Shown piece by piece: positions 1 through 7,848 of a stretch of DNA of 23,947 bases; the first letter of the stretch is position 1; each line of letters opens with the position of its first letter. The translations under genes were made by a program, and so were the position numbers. The notes beneath the pieces are model-generated. The model was not told the DNA's origin and did no database searches. It saw only the letters and a program-made list of their open reading frames with translations. The DNA comes from Streptomyces sp. NRRL F-5123 (lineage in GTDB: Bacteria; Actinomycetota; Actinomycetes; Streptomycetales; Streptomycetaceae): contig NZ_JOHY01000097.1 of the NCBI RefSeq assembly GCF_000721495.1, positions 1 through 23,947 on the forward strand, written 5' to 3'.

Positions 1-104
1 GCCCACTACGAGGCCGATCCGGCGCCTTGCGACGCACCGCACCGGACGCCGCAAGCTACCGGCAAACCCTCCCGGTCACAGCACCAGCCGGGGCCCCGGA
101 TACG

Positions 105-147
105 GGCGGCGGCCGGGCCCCTGGCGGGGGAGTGCCCGGCCGCCGCC
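105..147. terminator. GC-rich hairpin near the left edge
   Basis: Perfect 14-bp arms (105-118 and 134-147) flank a 15-nt loop. It could end a gene lying to the left of the window or act in both directions. I see no convincing coding frame in 1-225, so this region is best read as the space between two transcription units. There is no T-tract, as is usual for actinomycete hairpin terminators. Confidence 0.5.
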
Positions 148-225
148 GCACGTAGTGGTGGCGGCTCCGGACAACGGCCGGAATCTGGCGGCCCGTCGTG
201 CCGGGCTCGGCGTCGGGTTCTGTGC

Positions 226-268
226 CGGGTGCCCGGCGCCGGAGGAGGGGGACGGCGCCGGGCACCCG
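226..268 (-). terminator. Strong terminator of the TetR gene
   Basis: Perfect 16-bp arms (226-241 and 253-268) flank an 11-nt loop, beginning 13 nt after the stop codon of the leftward TetR gene at 282. The stem and position make it a confident intrinsic-type terminator even without a U-run. Confidence 0.75.
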
Positions 269-281
269 ACGGGAGGGGTGG

Positions 282-1031
282 TCAGGGGAGGGCGGCGACC
301 AGGACGACGTCGTCGACGACCGACGTCACGTAGGAGTCCGGCACCTCGCACCCGCGGGTGACGGCGTAGTGGATGAGCATCGCCGGGCCCGCGTTGGCCA
401 GCGTGGCGTTGACCGCCGCGGGGCGGACCTCGCCGGCCGCCGCGCCGCGCCGCAGCACCCCGAGGAGGGCCTCCTGGCAGGCGTCCAGCACCCGGTGCTG
501 GATCACCGCGTAGACCTTGCCGAACGCGTCCTCGCCGCCCTCCTGCTTGACGTTCTGGAAGGCGGCGCCGTTGGCGAGGTTCATCGCGTCCCGCATGGCG
601 GTCAGCAGCGCCAGCACGTCCTCGCGCACGGTGCCGCCGAGCGGCAGGGCGGACAGGTCGGGCAGGACGGAGCCGAGCGCGTCGGCGACCAGCTCCTCCT
701 TGTTGCCCCAGCGCCGGTAGAGCGCGGCCTTGCCCGTGCCGGCGGCGGCGGCGACGCTGTCCATGGTGAGCCGGTCGTAGCCGGCGGCGGCGAGCTGCTG
801 GAGGACGGCCTCGACGATGGCGGCGCGCAGCGCGCCGCCCCTGCGCCGCGTGCGGACGGGGGCGGGGCCGCCCTCGGGGCCTCCGTCGGCGGCCGGGCGG
901 CCTGCGGCGTGGGCGGTGCCCGGGGCGGGGTGGGGGCCGGACGCACGGGTGGGGCCGGGGCCGGGGTCCGTGCCGGGCGCGTGCGCGGTGCCGGGTACGC
1001 GGGGCAGGTCGCGGGTGCTCGTCGGCTCCAT
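282..1031 (-). CDS. TetR/AcrR family transcriptional regulator
   Basis: A 249-residue DNA-binding repressor, probably controlling the divergent MFS exporter. The first ~65 residues are Pro/Gly/Ala-rich and look disordered. A TetR helix-turn-helix follows (about 70-118; motif AGYDRLTMDSVAAAAGTGKAALYRRWGNKEEL), here named only by its key pieces: LTMDSVAAAAG and ALYRRWGNKEEL. The rest is a helical ligand-binding domain. I chose the ATG at 1031 because GGGGGA precedes it; a longer open frame to 1220 would run through the operator. A perfect TAGTGAAC-N6-GTTCACTA palindrome lies 86 nt upstream, in the shared promoter region, so autoregulation and ligand-relieved repression of the exporter are likely. 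The ligand cannot be told from sequence. Confidence 0.9.
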   Translation of the reverse strand: MEPTSTRDLPRVPGTAHAPGTDPGPGPTRASGPHPAPGTAHAAGRPAADGGPEGGPAPVRTRRRGGALRAAIVEAVLQQLAAAGYDRLTMDSVAAAAGTGKAALYRRWGNKEELVADALGSVLPDLSALPLGGTVREDVLALLTAMRDAMNLANGAAFQNVKQEGGEDAFGKVYAVIQHRVLDACQEALLGVLRRGAAAGEVRPAAVNATLANAGPAMLIHYAVTRGCEVPDSYVTSVVDDVVLVAALP

Positions 1032-1090
1032 CGCTGCGTCCCCCTCGTCCCCCGTGCCGCCCTGAACCCCCGCCCGCGCGGCGCGAGTTG

Positions 1091-1120
1091 TTGCGCGCGC
1101 GGACCACCCCCTGCGATAGT
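1091..1120 (+). promoter_or_regulatory. Candidate promoter of the MFS exporter
   Basis: TTGCGC (1091-1096) and GATAGT (1115-1120) are separated by 18 nt. The -10 overlaps the left arm of the TetR palindrome, which would make repression by steric block simple. The -35 match is modest. Confidence 0.4.
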
Positions 1121-1138
1121 GAACGCCGACGTTCACTA
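1117..1138. promoter_or_regulatory. TetR-type operator between TetR and MFS genes
   Basis: A perfect inverted repeat with 8-bp arms, TAGTGAAC and GTTCACTA, is separated by 6 nt. It sits between the divergent regulator (start 1031) and exporter (start 1184) and is A/T-rich against its surroundings. Size and symmetry fit TetR dimer sites. Confidence 0.8.
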
Positions 1139-1183
1139 AGTGCGCGGCGGAGTCGCGCCGTGCCGTTCGCCCGGGGGGCATCC

Positions 1184-2797
1184 ATGACCGTATCGCCGTC
1201 GTCGTCGTCCGGAGCAACATTAGGCCACCCGGGCTCGGGCGCGCCCGCTGCGGATCCGCGGGCCGGCGCCGCGCGGTATCCGGGCCGCTCCGGCGCCGCC
1301 CTGGCCGTCATCGTCGGCTGCCACTTCATGGTCGGCCTCGACGCGACGGTCGTGAACATCGCACTGCCCGACATCCACCGCGCCCTGCACTTCTCGCCCA
1401 CCGGCCTTGCCTGGGTGGGCAGTTCGTACATGCTCGCCTTCGGCGGACTGCTGCTGCTCGGCGGCCGGATCGGCGACCTGCTCGGCCGCCGCCGGGTCTT
1501 CACGGCCGGCCTCGCCCTCTTCGCCCTCGCCTCGCTGACCGGCGGCCTCGCCCCGACGTCCGGCGTGCTGCTGGCCGCGCGGGCCGTGCAGGGCGTCGGG
1601 GCCGCGCTCGCCGCGCCCAGTGCGCTCGCCCTGATCAGCGGCAACTTCCCGGCAGGGCGGCAGCGCGACCGGGCGCTCGGCGCGGTCGCCGGCTCCTACG
1701 CGGCGAGCCTCGCGCTCGGCCTGGTCGCGGGCGGCATGCTCACGGCGTGGGCGTCCTGGCGCTGGGTCATGTTCGTGACGGTGCCGATCGCCGTCGCCGT
1801 CCTCGCCCTCACCCCGCTCTTCGTCGACGAGGCCCCGCGCGTCCCGGGCCGCTTCGACCTGCCCGGCGCGCTGCTGTCCACCGGCGGCATGCTCTCCCTG
1901 ATCTACGCCTTCCTGCGGATCGCCGCCACCGGCTGGCGCGACCGGCCCGCGTACGGCCTCTTCGCCGCCGCCGTCGTGCTGCTGACCGCCTTCGCCGCCG
2001 CGGAACGGCGGGCCGAGCAGCCGCTCACCCCGCTGCGGCTGCTGCGCGACCGCAACCGCTCGGCCGGCTACGTCGGCCTGCTGGTGCTCGCCGCCCCGAT
2101 GGCGGGCATGAACTTCTTCCTCACCCAACTCCTGCAGAACGTGCTGCACTTCAGCCCGCTGCGGGCCGGTCTCGGCTTCCTGCCGATGGCCGCGGGCCTG
2201 ATGGCGGCGGGCGGCGCGGCGGCCCAGCTGCTCAGGCGCTTCGGCCACCGGGCCGTCGCCGTTGCGGGCGTCGCGATGCTGGTGGCGGGCATGCTGTGGC
2301 TCGCAGAGCGGACGGACCTGTCGACGACGTACGCGGGCGGTGTGCTCGGCCCGACCCTGCTGTTCGGCGCGGGTGCGGGAACGGCCTTCACCGCGCTCAA
2401 CTCACTGATCCTGGGCGGGATCTCGGAGGCCGAGTCGGGCGCCGGCTCGGCGCTGCTGGAGTCGACGCAGTGGCTGGGCTCGGCGCTGGGGCTCAGTGTC
2501 CTGGTGACCGTCTTCGGCACGGCGGGCCGCCGGGCCGCCCACCACGTCCCCGCGCACCTCGCGCCGGACGAGGCGGCCGACTACGTGACCGTGCACGGGA
2601 TGAGCGCCGCCTTCCTCGCCGGGCTGGCGTTCGTCGCCGCCGGGCTGCTGGTCGCGCTGCTCGGCGTGACGGCGACAGGCACCGGTGCCGCCCGGAAGGA
2701 GCCGGTCGGCACCGGGAGCGGCCCGGCTCCCGGAGGGGGGGAGCCGGGCCGAACAGGCCCTGCGGGCACGGTGGCCGGGGAGGCGGGGGCGGCCTAG
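1184..2797 (+). CDS. MFS drug exporter, DHA2/EmrB-QacA type, with TTA codon
   Basis: A 537-residue multi-pass membrane protein, expected to export small toxic molecules by proton antiport. The N-terminal helix has the DATVVNIALPDI signature. Motif A follows as GGRIGDLLGRRRVF, and a motif-C-like stretch lies in helix 5 (GSYAASLALGLVAGGML). Length and hydrophobic pattern fit the 14-helix DHA2 group. ATG 1184 follows a GGGGGG ribosome site; an upstream in-frame ATG at 1088 lies ahead of the operator and is rejected. Codon 13 is TTA (1220-1222), rare in streptomycetes and read by the bldA tRNA, so translation may be delayed to development or secondary metabolism. The ~40-residue tail is Gly/Pro-rich and encodes a terminator hairpin. 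Its TAG stop overlaps the opposing GH3 stop. Confidence 0.9.
   Translation: MTVSPSSSSGATLGHPGSGAPAADPRAGAARYPGRSGAALAVIVGCHFMVGLDATVVNIALPDIHRALHFSPTGLAWVGSSYMLAFGGLLLLGGRIGDLLGRRRVFTAGLALFALASLTGGLAPTSGVLLAARAVQGVGAALAAPSALALISGNFPAGRQRDRALGAVAGSYAASLALGLVAGGMLTAWASWRWVMFVTVPIAVAVLALTPLFVDEAPRVPGRFDLPGALLSTGGMLSLIYAFLRIAATGWRDRPAYGLFAAAVVLLTAFAAAERRAEQPLTPLRLLRDRNRSAGYVGLLVLAAPMAGMNFFLTQLLQNVLHFSPLRAGLGFLPMAAGLMAAGGAAAQLLRRFGHRAVAVAGVAMLVAGMLWLAERTDLSTTYAGGVLGPTLLFGAGAGTAFTALNSLILGGISEAESGAGSALLESTQWLGSALGLSVLVTVFGTAGRRAAHHVPAHLAPDEAADYVTVHGMSAAFLAGLAFVAAGLLVALLGVTATGTGAARKEPVGTGSGPAPGGGEPGRTGPAGTVAGEAGAA
2719..2751. terminator. Terminator hairpin inside the exporter 3' end
   Basis: Perfect 13-bp arms (2719-2731 and 2739-2751) flank a 7-nt loop, within the last codons of the MFS gene and 43 nt beyond the stop of the opposing GH3 gene. 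It can serve the leftward GH3 transcript; for the exporter it would act inside the coding region, so it may be read mainly from the GH3 side. Confidence 0.6.
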
Positions 2798-5052
2798 GAG
2801 GCCGTGCAGGTCGGCACGGGGAGCGGTGACGGGGCCGACCCGTTGGCGGTGAAGCCGAAGGAGACCGAGGCGCCGGGCGCCACCGCCCCGTTGTAGGGCG
2901 CGTTGGTCACCGTGACGGCGCTGCCGTTCTGCGCGAGAGTGCCGTTCCACAGACTGCTGATCGTCGCGCCGGACTGCGTCCACGCCACCTTCCAGCCGCC
3001 GAGCGCCGAGGCGCCCTTGTTCGTGACGCTCACGTCCGCCTGGAAGCCGCCGGACCAGGAGTTGGTCAGCGTGAAGGTGGCCGTGCAGCCGCTGCCCGCG
3101 GGCGGCGTGGTGGGCGGGGGAGTGGTGGGCGGCGGGGTGGTGGGCGGCGTGGTGGTGCCGTACGTCAGCCCGTAGCCGTACGGGAAGAGCGGGGTCTTGC
3201 CGTCGCCGTCGTTGACCGGCTCCTGCGACGCGCTCTGCATCCACGACACCGGCAGCTTGCCGGTGGGCGCGTAGTCGCCGAAGAGCACGTCGGAGACGCC
3301 GTTGCCCTCGGTGCCGGGCAGCCAGGCCGCCACCAGCGCCTTCCAGTCCGGGAGTTGGGCGGCGATGTCGAGCGGGCGGCCCGACACCAGCACGGTCACG
3401 ACCGGCACGCCGCTCGCCTTGAGCTTGGCGAGCACAGCCAGGTCCGTCTGGTCCAGGCCCATCGACCCGGTGCGGTCGCCCTGCCCCTCGGCGTACGGGG
3501 TCTCGCCGATGACGGCCACGGCCACGTCGTACGCCGACGAGATCCCGTCGCCGGTCTTGCTGTACGTCACCTGCGAGGAGTTGTTCACGGCCGACCTGAT
3601 GCCCTGCAGGATCGTCGTGCCCTGCGTCGTCGCGCCGCTCGCGCCCTGCCAGCTGATCGTCCAGCCGCCGCTCTGGTTGCCGATGTCGTCCGCGGACTTG
3701 CCCGCCACGAAGACCTTCGCCGACTTCGCCAGCGGCAGCACCCCGCCGTCGTTCTTGAGCAGCACCTGCGACTCGCGCACCGCCTTGCGGGCCAGCGCCC
3801 GGTGGTCGGCGGAGCCGACCGTGGAGGTGTACGAGCGGTCGGTCAACGGATGTTCGAACAGCCCGAGTTCGAACTTCTTGGTGAGGATGCGGCGGTTGGC
3901 GTCATCGATCCTGGCCGTGCTCACGGCCCCCGAGGAGACGTCGCTCCTCAGGTCGCTCACGAACGCCTTGTAGTCGGTCGGCACCATGACCATGTCGATG
4001 CCCGCGTTGACGGCGGTCGCGACCTCGGCGGCCGTGAAGCCCTGCGCGCCGTCGATCTTGTCGACGCCCGCCCAGTCCGACACCACGAAGCCGGAGAAGC
4101 CGAGTTCGCCCTTGAGCAGGTCGGTGATCAGGTAGTGGTTGGCGTGGTCCTTCACGCCGTTCCAGCTGCTGTAGGACACCATGACCGAGCCGACCCCGCG
4201 GTCCACCGCGGCCTTGAACGGCGGCAGGTGGATCGCCCGCAACTCCGCTTCCGTCAGCGTGGCGTTGCCCTCGTTGACCCCGCCGTCCGTGCCGCCGTCG
4301 CCGATGTAGTGCTTGGCGGTGGCCAGTACGGAGGCGGGCCCGCCGAGCGTCTCGCCCTGGAGGCCGGTGATCTCCGACGTCATCTGCGAGGGCAGGTCGG
4401 GCGTCTCGCCGAAGGACTCGTACGTGCGCCCCCAGCGGTCGTTGCGCGCCACGCACAGGCAGGGCGCGAAGTCCCAGTCGATGCCGGTCCCCGACACCTC
4501 CTCGGCGGTCGCGTGCCCGATCTGCTGCACGAGGCCGGCGTCGCGCGTCGCGCCGAGGCCGATGTTGTGCGGGAAGATCGTGGCGCCGTAGACGTTGTTG
4601 TCGCCGTGCACGGCGTCGATGCCGTAGATCATCGGGATGCCCAGCGGTGTGCTGAGCGCGGTGCGCTGGAAGCCGTCGTACATGTCGGCCCACGAGCCGG
4701 CGCTGTTCGGGCTCGGCGCCGACCCGCCGCCCGACAGCACCGAGCCGATGCGGTAGGCGGCGAGGTCGTTCGGGGCCGCGGCCAGCGCGGTGCGGTCGAC
4801 CTGCGTCATCTGCCCGATCTTCTCGTCGAGCGACATCCGCCCGAGCAGGTCGTCGACGCGCTGCGCGACCGGCAGCGACGGGTCCTGGTACGGCAGCCCG
4901 GCGGCCTGCGCGCTGCCGCGCGCCTGCGCGCCCGAGGCGTGCACCGCGGCGGTGGTGAGCGAGAGCATCGCGAGCACGGCGCCGAAGGCGAGGGCCGCTC
5001 TGCTGTGGTGCGGACGGCTGCGCGTCCTGCTGGTGCTGCTTGTGCTTGGCAT
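2794..5052 (-). CDS. Secreted GH3 beta-glucosidase with C-terminal CBM2
   Basis: A 752-residue secreted glycoside hydrolase expected to release glucose from beta-glucans or cello-oligosaccharides at the cell exterior. A twin-Arg-free signal peptide covers about residues 1-43. The GH3 (beta/alpha)8 domain holds the KH pair (247-248) and the nucleophile motif GFVVSDW with Asp326. The GH3 C-terminal alpha/beta sandwich runs roughly 410-610. A PTTPPPTTPP linker then leads to a ~100-residue CBM2 beginning at GCTATFTLTNSW and ending in TCTAS, with the paired terminal cysteines and surface tryptophans typical of cellulose or xylan binding. ATG 5052 follows GGAG at a 7-nt distance. A perfect CebR box lies 45 nt upstream, so cello-oligosaccharide induction is likely. 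Its TAG stop overlaps the opposing exporter's TAG in a shared CTAG. Confidence 0.93.
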   Translation of the reverse strand: MPSTSSTSRTRSRPHHSRAALAFGAVLAMLSLTTAAVHASGAQARGSAQAAGLPYQDPSLPVAQRVDDLLGRMSLDEKIGQMTQVDRTALAAAPNDLAAYRIGSVLSGGGSAPSPNSAGSWADMYDGFQRTALSTPLGIPMIYGIDAVHGDNNVYGATIFPHNIGLGATRDAGLVQQIGHATAEEVSGTGIDWDFAPCLCVARNDRWGRTYESFGETPDLPSQMTSEITGLQGETLGGPASVLATAKHYIGDGGTDGGVNEGNATLTEAELRAIHLPPFKAAVDRGVGSVMVSYSSWNGVKDHANHYLITDLLKGELGFSGFVVSDWAGVDKIDGAQGFTAAEVATAVNAGIDMVMVPTDYKAFVSDLRSDVSSGAVSTARIDDANRRILTKKFELGLFEHPLTDRSYTSTVGSADHRALARKAVRESQVLLKNDGGVLPLAKSAKVFVAGKSADDIGNQSGGWTISWQGASGATTQGTTILQGIRSAVNNSSQVTYSKTGDGISSAYDVAVAVIGETPYAEGQGDRTGSMGLDQTDLAVLAKLKASGVPVVTVLVSGRPLDIAAQLPDWKALVAAWLPGTEGNGVSDVLFGDYAPTGKLPVSWMQSASQEPVNDGDGKTPLFPYGYGLTYGTTTPPTTPPPTTPPPTTPPAGSGCTATFTLTNSWSGGFQADVSVTNKGASALGGWKVAWTQSGATISSLWNGTLAQNGSAVTVTNAPYNGAVAPGASVSFGFTANGSAPSPLPVPTCTAS

Positions 5053-5096
5053 GGGAACTCCGTGTGGGGGGAGGCCCGTGGGGGCCCGATGGAGTA

Positions 5097-5110
5097 TGGG
5101 AGCGCTCCCA
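5097..5110. promoter_or_regulatory. CebR operator upstream of the GH3 gene
   Basis: TGGGAGCGCTCCCA is the canonical CebR box of Streptomyces. Here it extends to an 18-bp perfect palindrome, TATGGGAGCGCTCCCATA (5095-5112). On the minus strand it follows a TTGACA (5138-5143) and an A/T-rich TTATCTAT that includes the -10 area. It therefore probably covers the transcription start. CebR is released by cellobiose or cellotriose. Confidence 0.9.
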
Positions 5111-5137
5111 TAGATAAGGCCAGCGCCCGCCTGCCGC

Positions 5138-5143
5138 TGTCAA
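5138..5143 (-). promoter_or_regulatory. Candidate -35 of the GH3 promoter
   Basis: A consensus TTGACA is read on the minus strand 86 nt upstream of the GH3 start. The A/T-rich TTATCTAT near 5110-5118 could supply the -10, but the spacing is about 20 nt for the best match, longer than ideal. The exact -10 is uncertain. Confidence 0.45.
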
Positions 5144-5200
5144 GGTCGCGGACCGGCTCCGCGGGGACCTGCCCCGTATGCCGCGGGCCCGAGCCGGCAA

Positions 5201-5234
5201 CGCGGGCCGCTCCCGTGTCGCGGAGCGGCCCGCG
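5201..5234 (-). terminator. Terminator of the D-Ala-D-Ala carboxypeptidase gene
   Basis: Perfect 13-bp arms (5201-5213 and 5222-5234) flank an 8-nt loop, 25 nt after the stop codon at 5259. It insulates the downstream GH3 promoter from read-through. Confidence 0.75.
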
Positions 5235-5258
5235 GGGCCGGGCAGGTCACCGGGTGGG

Positions 5259-5993
5259 TCAGATGCCGCACTGCGAGGCGGACCAGTAGCGGGAGCCCTG
5301 GTCGCCGACGTGGGCGTGCGTGCTGTGGCCGGGGTAGCCGGGGCCGAGGATCTCGCTGAAGCCGTGGTAGCGGGCTTCGAGGTCGAGGGAGCAGTAGCTG
5401 GGCGTGCCGGTGAGGTCGGCCGCCTTGCCGTACAGGTGGTTGCTGTTGGACGCGCCACCCGCCGCGCTGTTGCAGGAGTAGGAGCGGAAGCCGCTGCTGA
5501 TGGTGATGGGGCGGTCGCCGAGGGCGTGCCGCAGTGCTTCGAGCTGCCACATCAGGCGCAGCGCGTTGGAGCGGGCCGTGGCGGCGCTCACCGCCCCGCC
5601 CGCCCAGGTGGAGTTGCAGTTGTTGAGCTCGCTGTACGCGAAGTGCGCGGGCGTGCAGTCGGCGTCCTGCAGCGCGTAGATCTTGCCGTACGTCTGCGCG
5701 CCGGCGATCCCGTCGGCCCCGAGCCCGTACGCCTGCTGGAAGCGGATGACGGCCGACTTGGTGGCGGGCCCGAACTGCCCGTCGATCGCGAGCACCGCGC
5801 CGTACCCCGGATATCCGGCGACGCGGATCTGGAGCTGGCGGACGTCCTCGCCGCTCGCGCCCTGCGAGAGGGTGCGCCCCCAGGTGTAGCACTCGTCGGC
5901 GTGCGCGGTGCCCGCGGTGAGGGCGGTCCCGGCGCAAGTAAATGTTAAGAGCATGACAAATGTGAGCAGGGGGCGCAGCGCGCGTCTCAGCAT
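5259..5993 (-). CDS. Secreted zinc D-Ala-D-Ala carboxypeptidase (M15) with PG-binding domain and TTA codon
   Basis: A 244-residue exported peptidoglycan hydrolase of the Streptomyces albus G DD-peptidase type, trimming D-Ala-D-Ala ends of cell-wall peptides. A signal peptide ends at AHA (33). A PG_binding_1 repeat spans about 41-105 (DVRQLQ, DGQFGPATKSAV). The M15 catalytic part runs about 115-244. Expected zinc ligands are visible as His186 and Asp193 in NHLYGKAAD, and the HAH pair at 226-228. Paired cysteines fit an extracellular, disulphide-bonded enzyme. ATG 5993 follows AGGAG at 6 nt. Codon 16, in the signal peptide, is TTA (5946-5948) within an unusually A/T-rich stretch, suggesting dependence on the bldA leucyl-tRNA and hence expression tied to development. 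Confidence 0.9.
   Translation of the reverse strand: MLRRALRPLLTFVMLLTFTCAGTALTAGTAHADECYTWGRTLSQGASGEDVRQLQIRVAGYPGYGAVLAIDGQFGPATKSAVIRFQQAYGLGADGIAGAQTYGKIYALQDADCTPAHFAYSELNNCNSTWAGGAVSAATARSNALRLMWQLEALRHALGDRPITISSGFRSYSCNSAAGGASNSNHLYGKAADLTGTPSYCSLDLEARYHGFSEILGPGYPGHSTHAHVGDQGSRYWSASQCGI
5946..5948 (-). other. TTA (bldA-type) codon in the carboxypeptidase signal peptide
   Basis: The plus-strand TAA at 5946-5948 is an in-frame TTA leucine codon, number 16 of the gene starting at 5993. TTA is very rare in Streptomyces genes and needs the bldA tRNA. Confidence 0.85.
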
Positions 5994-6330
5994 GGCAACT
6001 CCTGTGGCTCGTGGGGACGGGAACCGGACGGGCATCAGACTGCCCGAGCGAATCAACGCGCGTCAACCGGCTGTGACCTGCGACGATGCGTCAACCCTGC
6101 ACGTCGCGGCCGAGCTTGTGCGGAACGCACGGCCCTCGCGTATTTCCGCACACCCGCGCCCCGCACACCCGCACCCCGCGCCCGGCTCGCCCCGCACCGA
6201 CCGCCGGAGCCCGGCCGCCCCACGCCGCCGCCGCGCGGTCCGGCCGCGTGTCCGTCCTGGTGGCCGCCGAGACCTGGGCTGGACGCGTGCCGGTGTTCCC
6301 GGGCGCGGACGCGGAGGACGGAGGTGCGCG
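5994..6330. other. Intergenic region with a 9-bp direct repeat
   Basis: No gene is supported in this 337-bp gap between the leftward carboxypeptidase and the rightward Uma2 gene. The only order I see is GCGTCAACC at 6060-6068 and again at 6088-6096, 28 bp apart. The repeat lies 67-103 nt upstream of the carboxypeptidase start, a position where a regulator could act. No convincing -10/-35 pair was found. The plus frame of the Uma2 gene stays open here, but composition does not support extending it. Confidence 0.4.
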
Positions 6331-6909
6331 ATGACCGTCGCTGAGGATCGCCCCCGGATGCCCGCCGAGGAGTTCGAGCGCATCGCTGCCGGTGCCGAGC
6401 GGGAGGGCGTTCGGCTGGAGTTCGTCCACGGGAAGCCAGGGGCCAAGGCCGCGCCGGACGGGGATCACGACGAGATCGTCCGCCGGGTCATGGAGCACTG
6501 CGTGCAGCAGCGCCCCGACCTGTGGCTCTACCCGGAACGCGGCCTGAAGGTGGAGACGTACCGCAGGGGTCGCGCGAAGCCGGACGGGACCCTGGCATCG
6601 AAAGGCAGTTTTGCCGGCCAGGGGGAGTGGGCGGCCGCCGACCAGGTGGTGACGGTGGTCGAGGTGACGTCGTACGACAACGACACCGACAAGCGGGACC
6701 GCGACGAGAAGCCGCGCGCGTACGCCGAGACCGGCATCCCGGTGTACCTGCTCGTCGACCGCGAGTCGTGCGAGCTGCTGGTGTTCAGCGAGCCCGAGGA
6801 CGGCGCGTACGGCAACGTCGCCCGGCGTTCCTTCGGCAGGACGGTCACACTGCCCGAGCCCGTGGGGATCACCCTGGACACCGAGCCGTTGAAGGACTGG
6901 GTGCGCTGA
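6331..6909 (+). CDS. Uma2 family (DUF820) restriction-endonuclease-fold protein
   Basis: A 192-residue protein of the Uma2/DUF820 family, which has a PD-(D/E)xK nuclease fold; its biological role is largely unknown and it is abundant in actinomycetes and cyanobacteria. Diagnostic pieces are LEFVHGK near residue 30, KPDGTLA (about 87-93, family PD motif), VVEVTSYDND (about 109-118) followed by KRDRDEKPRAYAETGIPVY, and LLVDRE. The acidic PD...EV...K arrangement suggests the active-site core is present. ATG 6331 has a good GGAGG 6 nt upstream. It converges on the MDR oxidoreductase with only 21 bp between stops. No partner gene suggests a restriction-modification role. Confidence 0.88.
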   Translation: MTVAEDRPRMPAEEFERIAAGAEREGVRLEFVHGKPGAKAAPDGDHDEIVRRVMEHCVQQRPDLWLYPERGLKVETYRRGRAKPDGTLASKGSFAGQGEWAAADQVVTVVEVTSYDNDTDKRDRDEKPRAYAETGIPVYLLVDRESCELLVFSEPEDGAYGNVARRSFGRTVTLPEPVGITLDTEPLKDWVR

Positions 6910-6930
6910 CGCGGAAGTGCGGGGCGGCGG

Positions 6931-7848
6931 TCAGGGGTGGAGGACGACCTTGCCGGGGGCGTGGTGGCCCTCCAGGTCGCGGAAGGCGTCCTGGACCCGT
7001 GCCAGCGGGTAGGTGGCGGCGATCGGGACGTCCAGTTCGCCGCGGGCGGCGAGCCGGGCCAGTTCGCCGAGGACGACCGCGGAGGCCGCCGCGCCCTCGC
7101 CGTAGGTGCGGGCGCCGACACGGGCCGCCGCCTGCCAGTCCCGGATCGTGTTGATCCGCTCGGGGCGTACGCCCAGTTCGACCGCCAGGTCCACGTAACC
7201 GTCGCCGTAGGTGTCGATGAACGCGTCGACCGCGCCGCCGGAGGCCTGCCGGACCCGCTCGGCCGCGCCCTGCCCGTAGGCGACCGGGACGACCCCGTGG
7301 TCCCTGAGCCACGGGTGGTTCCGCTCGGCGGCGAGCCCGATCACCGTGGCGCCCCGGCGGTGTGCCAGCTGGACCGCGAGCGCCCCGACGCCACCCGCCG
7401 CGCCCGAGACGACGACGGTGTCGGACGGCCCGGGGTCCACCGCGAACACCGTGGCGTAGGCGGTCGTACCGGCCACGTACAGCGCCCCGGCCACGTCCCA
7501 GGGCAGCCCCTCGGGGCGGGCGACCAGGTGCACGTCGTCGACCACGACGAACTCCGCATGGCTCGCCCTGCGGTGGGTGAAGCCCAGCACCTCGTCGCCC
7601 ACCGCGAAGCCGCGTACCTCCGGGCCGGCCTCCACCACGACGCCCGCCAGGTCGCTGCCCTGCCCGGAGGGGAAGACCGCCGGCCAGCGGCGGTGCCGCG
7701 CGCCTTCGCGGATCATCACCTCGCCGGGCTGGATCCCGGCGGCACGCACCTCGACCAGCACCTGGCCGGGGCCGGGCACAGGGCGTTCCACGTCCTCGAC
7801 GCGCAGCACGCCGATCCCGCCGTACTCGTGGAAGCGCACTGCCTTCAT
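6931..7848 (-). CDS. MDR-superfamily NADPH:quinone-oxidoreductase-like enzyme
   Basis: A 305-residue cytosolic medium-chain dehydrogenase/reductase, probably NADPH-dependent and zinc-free. The N-terminal GroES-like domain begins MKAVRFHEYGG and carries VEVRAAGIQPGEV. The Rossmann domain includes AGTTAYAT and the nucleotide-binding VVSGAAGGVGALAVQLA near residue 140. A typical C-terminal stretch ends in DLEGHHAPGKVVLHP. Catalytic-zinc cysteines of classical alcohol dehydrogenases are not seen. The start is placed at 7848, the family-typical MKAV; an in-frame ATG at 7872 would add eight residues and cannot be excluded because neither has a strong ribosome site. The substrate is not predictable; likely roles are quinone or enone reduction. 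Confidence 0.88.
   Translation of the reverse strand: MKAVRFHEYGGIGVLRVEDVERPVPGPGQVLVEVRAAGIQPGEVMIREGARHRRWPAVFPSGQGSDLAGVVVEAGPEVRGFAVGDEVLGFTHRRASHAEFVVVDDVHLVARPEGLPWDVAGALYVAGTTAYATVFAVDPGPSDTVVVSGAAGGVGALAVQLAHRRGATVIGLAAERNHPWLRDHGVVPVAYGQGAAERVRQASGGAVDAFIDTYGDGYVDLAVELGVRPERINTIRDWQAAARVGARTYGEGAAASAVVLGELARLAARGELDVPIAATYPLARVQDAFRDLEGHHAPGKVVLHP

Noticed and set aside
76..1644. 522-residue minus-strand frame across the TetR and exporter genes
   Set aside because: It is a shadow frame: no family motif, Arg/Pro-rich, and it crosses the terminator and operator.
5908..6330. N-terminal extension of the Uma2 gene
   Set aside because: The frame is open, but the extension is Arg/Pro-rich, and the ATG at 6331 has a good GGAGG site at the family-typical start.
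6909..6931. Terminator between the convergent Uma2 and MDR genes
   Set aside because: The 21-bp gap has no stem I can support.
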